Positions 7,462 to 7,724 of a stretch of 7,724 nt of DNA are shown here, one piece after another. Every line of letters starts with the position of its first letter. The first letter of the stretch is position 1. This DNA comes from an uncultured Acetatifactor sp. (lineage in GTDB: Bacteria > Bacillota > Clostridia > Lachnospirales > Lachnospiraceae), in assembly GCF_910585425.1 (NCBI RefSeq), contig NZ_CAJUCP010000107.1, forward strand, positions 1 to 7,724, written 5' to 3'. Under the pieces are notes generated by a model that worked only from the letters and a program-made list of their open reading frames with translations, searched no databases and was not told the origin of the DNA. Both the position numbers and the translations under genes were made by a program.

Positions 7462-7581
7462 TCAGAGGGCGTGCTCACGCATGGTCATCGCACACTATCC
7501 GTCTATACCTGTATAACTCCTGAATGGTGCTGTAAGATTGTCAAGGTGCAAAGGGTCTTCCACATTTTGGATGTAACCCAT
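7399..7581 (-). pseudogene. Possible decayed coding remnant
   Basis: One minus-strand frame from ATG 7581 gives a protein-like 28-residue stretch starting MGYIQNVEDPLHLDNL. The same frame then meets TAG (7495-7497), TGA (7462-7464) and TAG (7447-7449) before a helix-like tail QYLKYAAKELAQEMT ending at TGA 7399. A second minus-strand frame in the last third also looks protein-like (PEIRGKRIGAGNDLIE). There is no ribosome binding site at the first ATG. Reading it as a degraded gene is a guess. Structured non-coding DNA would fit equally well. Confidence 0.2.
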
Positions 7582-7662
7582 ATGCTATATAAATAGAGGA
7601 CACTATCCCGTTTTTCTGCAAATATTCAAAAATAATTTTTTCATTTTTACACCATAAAATCC

Positions 7663-7678
7663 TGGCACGAAATTGGCA
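7663..7678 (+). promoter_or_regulatory. Sigma-54-like -24/-12 element (tentative)
   Basis: TGGCAC at 7663-7668, a 5-bp spacer and TGGCA at 7674-7678 fit the consensus TGGCAC-N5-TTGCW with one mismatch, and the invariant GG and GC are 12 bp apart as required. A start would lie near 7689, reading rightward out of the window. It competes with the reading of the same bases as phased binding sites. Confidence 0.25.
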
Positions 7679-7700
7679 CAATTCCGCACAAAATTGGCAC
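7663..7700. repeat. Helically phased TGGCAC/GCAC repeats
   Basis: The plus strand carries GCAC at 7665, 7676, 7686 and 7697, that is, at steps of 11, 10 and 11 bp, about one DNA turn each. At a larger scale a 15-mer GCAC(G/A)AAATTGGCAC is repeated with one mismatch at 7665-7679 and 7686-7700, 21 bp apart. TGGCAC itself occurs three times. The phasing suggests cooperative binding on one face of the helix. The first pair also resembles a sigma-54 promoter. Confidence 0.75.
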
Positions 7701-7724
7701 GGTTCTGCTCTTTCCCCGTAAATA

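Larger units (their letters stand above)
7200..7724. other. Gene-poor flank of the integration module
   Basis: No complete gene of ordinary length is visible in these 525 bp. From left to right the stretch contains: the leader and promoter of the excisionase gene; a 24-codon plus-strand reading frame with a good ribosome binding site (7387-7461); a block at 7399-7581 that is less AT-rich than its surroundings and whose minus-strand frames look like decayed coding sequence; three small inverted repeats (7443-7455, 7469-7480, 7504-7515); an AT-rich segment; and phased TGGCAC/GCAC repeats (7663-7700). It is the likely regulatory or attachment flank of the mobile module, but no second element end can be fixed. 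Confidence 0.6.

Overview
The window looks like a chromosomal segment from a Clostridia/Lachnospiraceae-type Firmicute. This is inferred from the uvrB-uvrA order, strong AGGAGG-type ribosome binding sites, a Firmicute GAAC-N4-GTTC LexA box and Tn916-like tyrosine integrases. No species can be named from the sequence alone. Every convincing gene lies on the minus strand, so transcription runs from the right edge to the left.

Layout, right to left (direction of transcription). 7200-7724 is a gene-poor, mostly AT-rich stretch. It holds short helically phased repeats, several small palindromes, possible decayed coding sequence and a promoter for the recombination genes. 6984-7199 encodes a small winged-helix excisionase-like protein. 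5774-6970 and 4479-5780 encode two different full-length tyrosine recombinases with intact catalytic residues. These three genes are tightly packed and form one recombination operon of an integrated element. No cargo or conjugation gene is visible, so the body of the element, if it survives, must lie beyond 7724. 4210-4478 is the junction with the DNA-repair operon. It carries a LexA box, a proximal and a distal uvrB promoter candidate, and three copies of a 10-bp motif (CCACGACGAA) placed in and around the proximal promoter. 2194-4209 is a complete uvrB, 1560-2192 a nucleotidyltransferase-like gene starting 1 nt after the uvrB stop, and 1-1450 the first half of uvrA, which runs off the left edge.

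UvrA and UvrB are the damage-recognition and damage-verification proteins of nucleotide excision repair, and the LexA box suggests SOS control. Two features are unusual. A gene of the aminoglycoside/lincosamide nucleotidyltransferase type is wedged between uvrB and uvrA and appears translationally coupled to uvrB. A two-integrase module sits directly upstream of the SOS operon and reads toward it without a clear conventional terminator. The least explained signals are the CCACGACGAA repeats at the uvrB promoter and the TGGCAC/GCAC repeats at 7663-7700. The latter can be read as phased protein-binding sites or as a near-consensus sigma-54 promoter.
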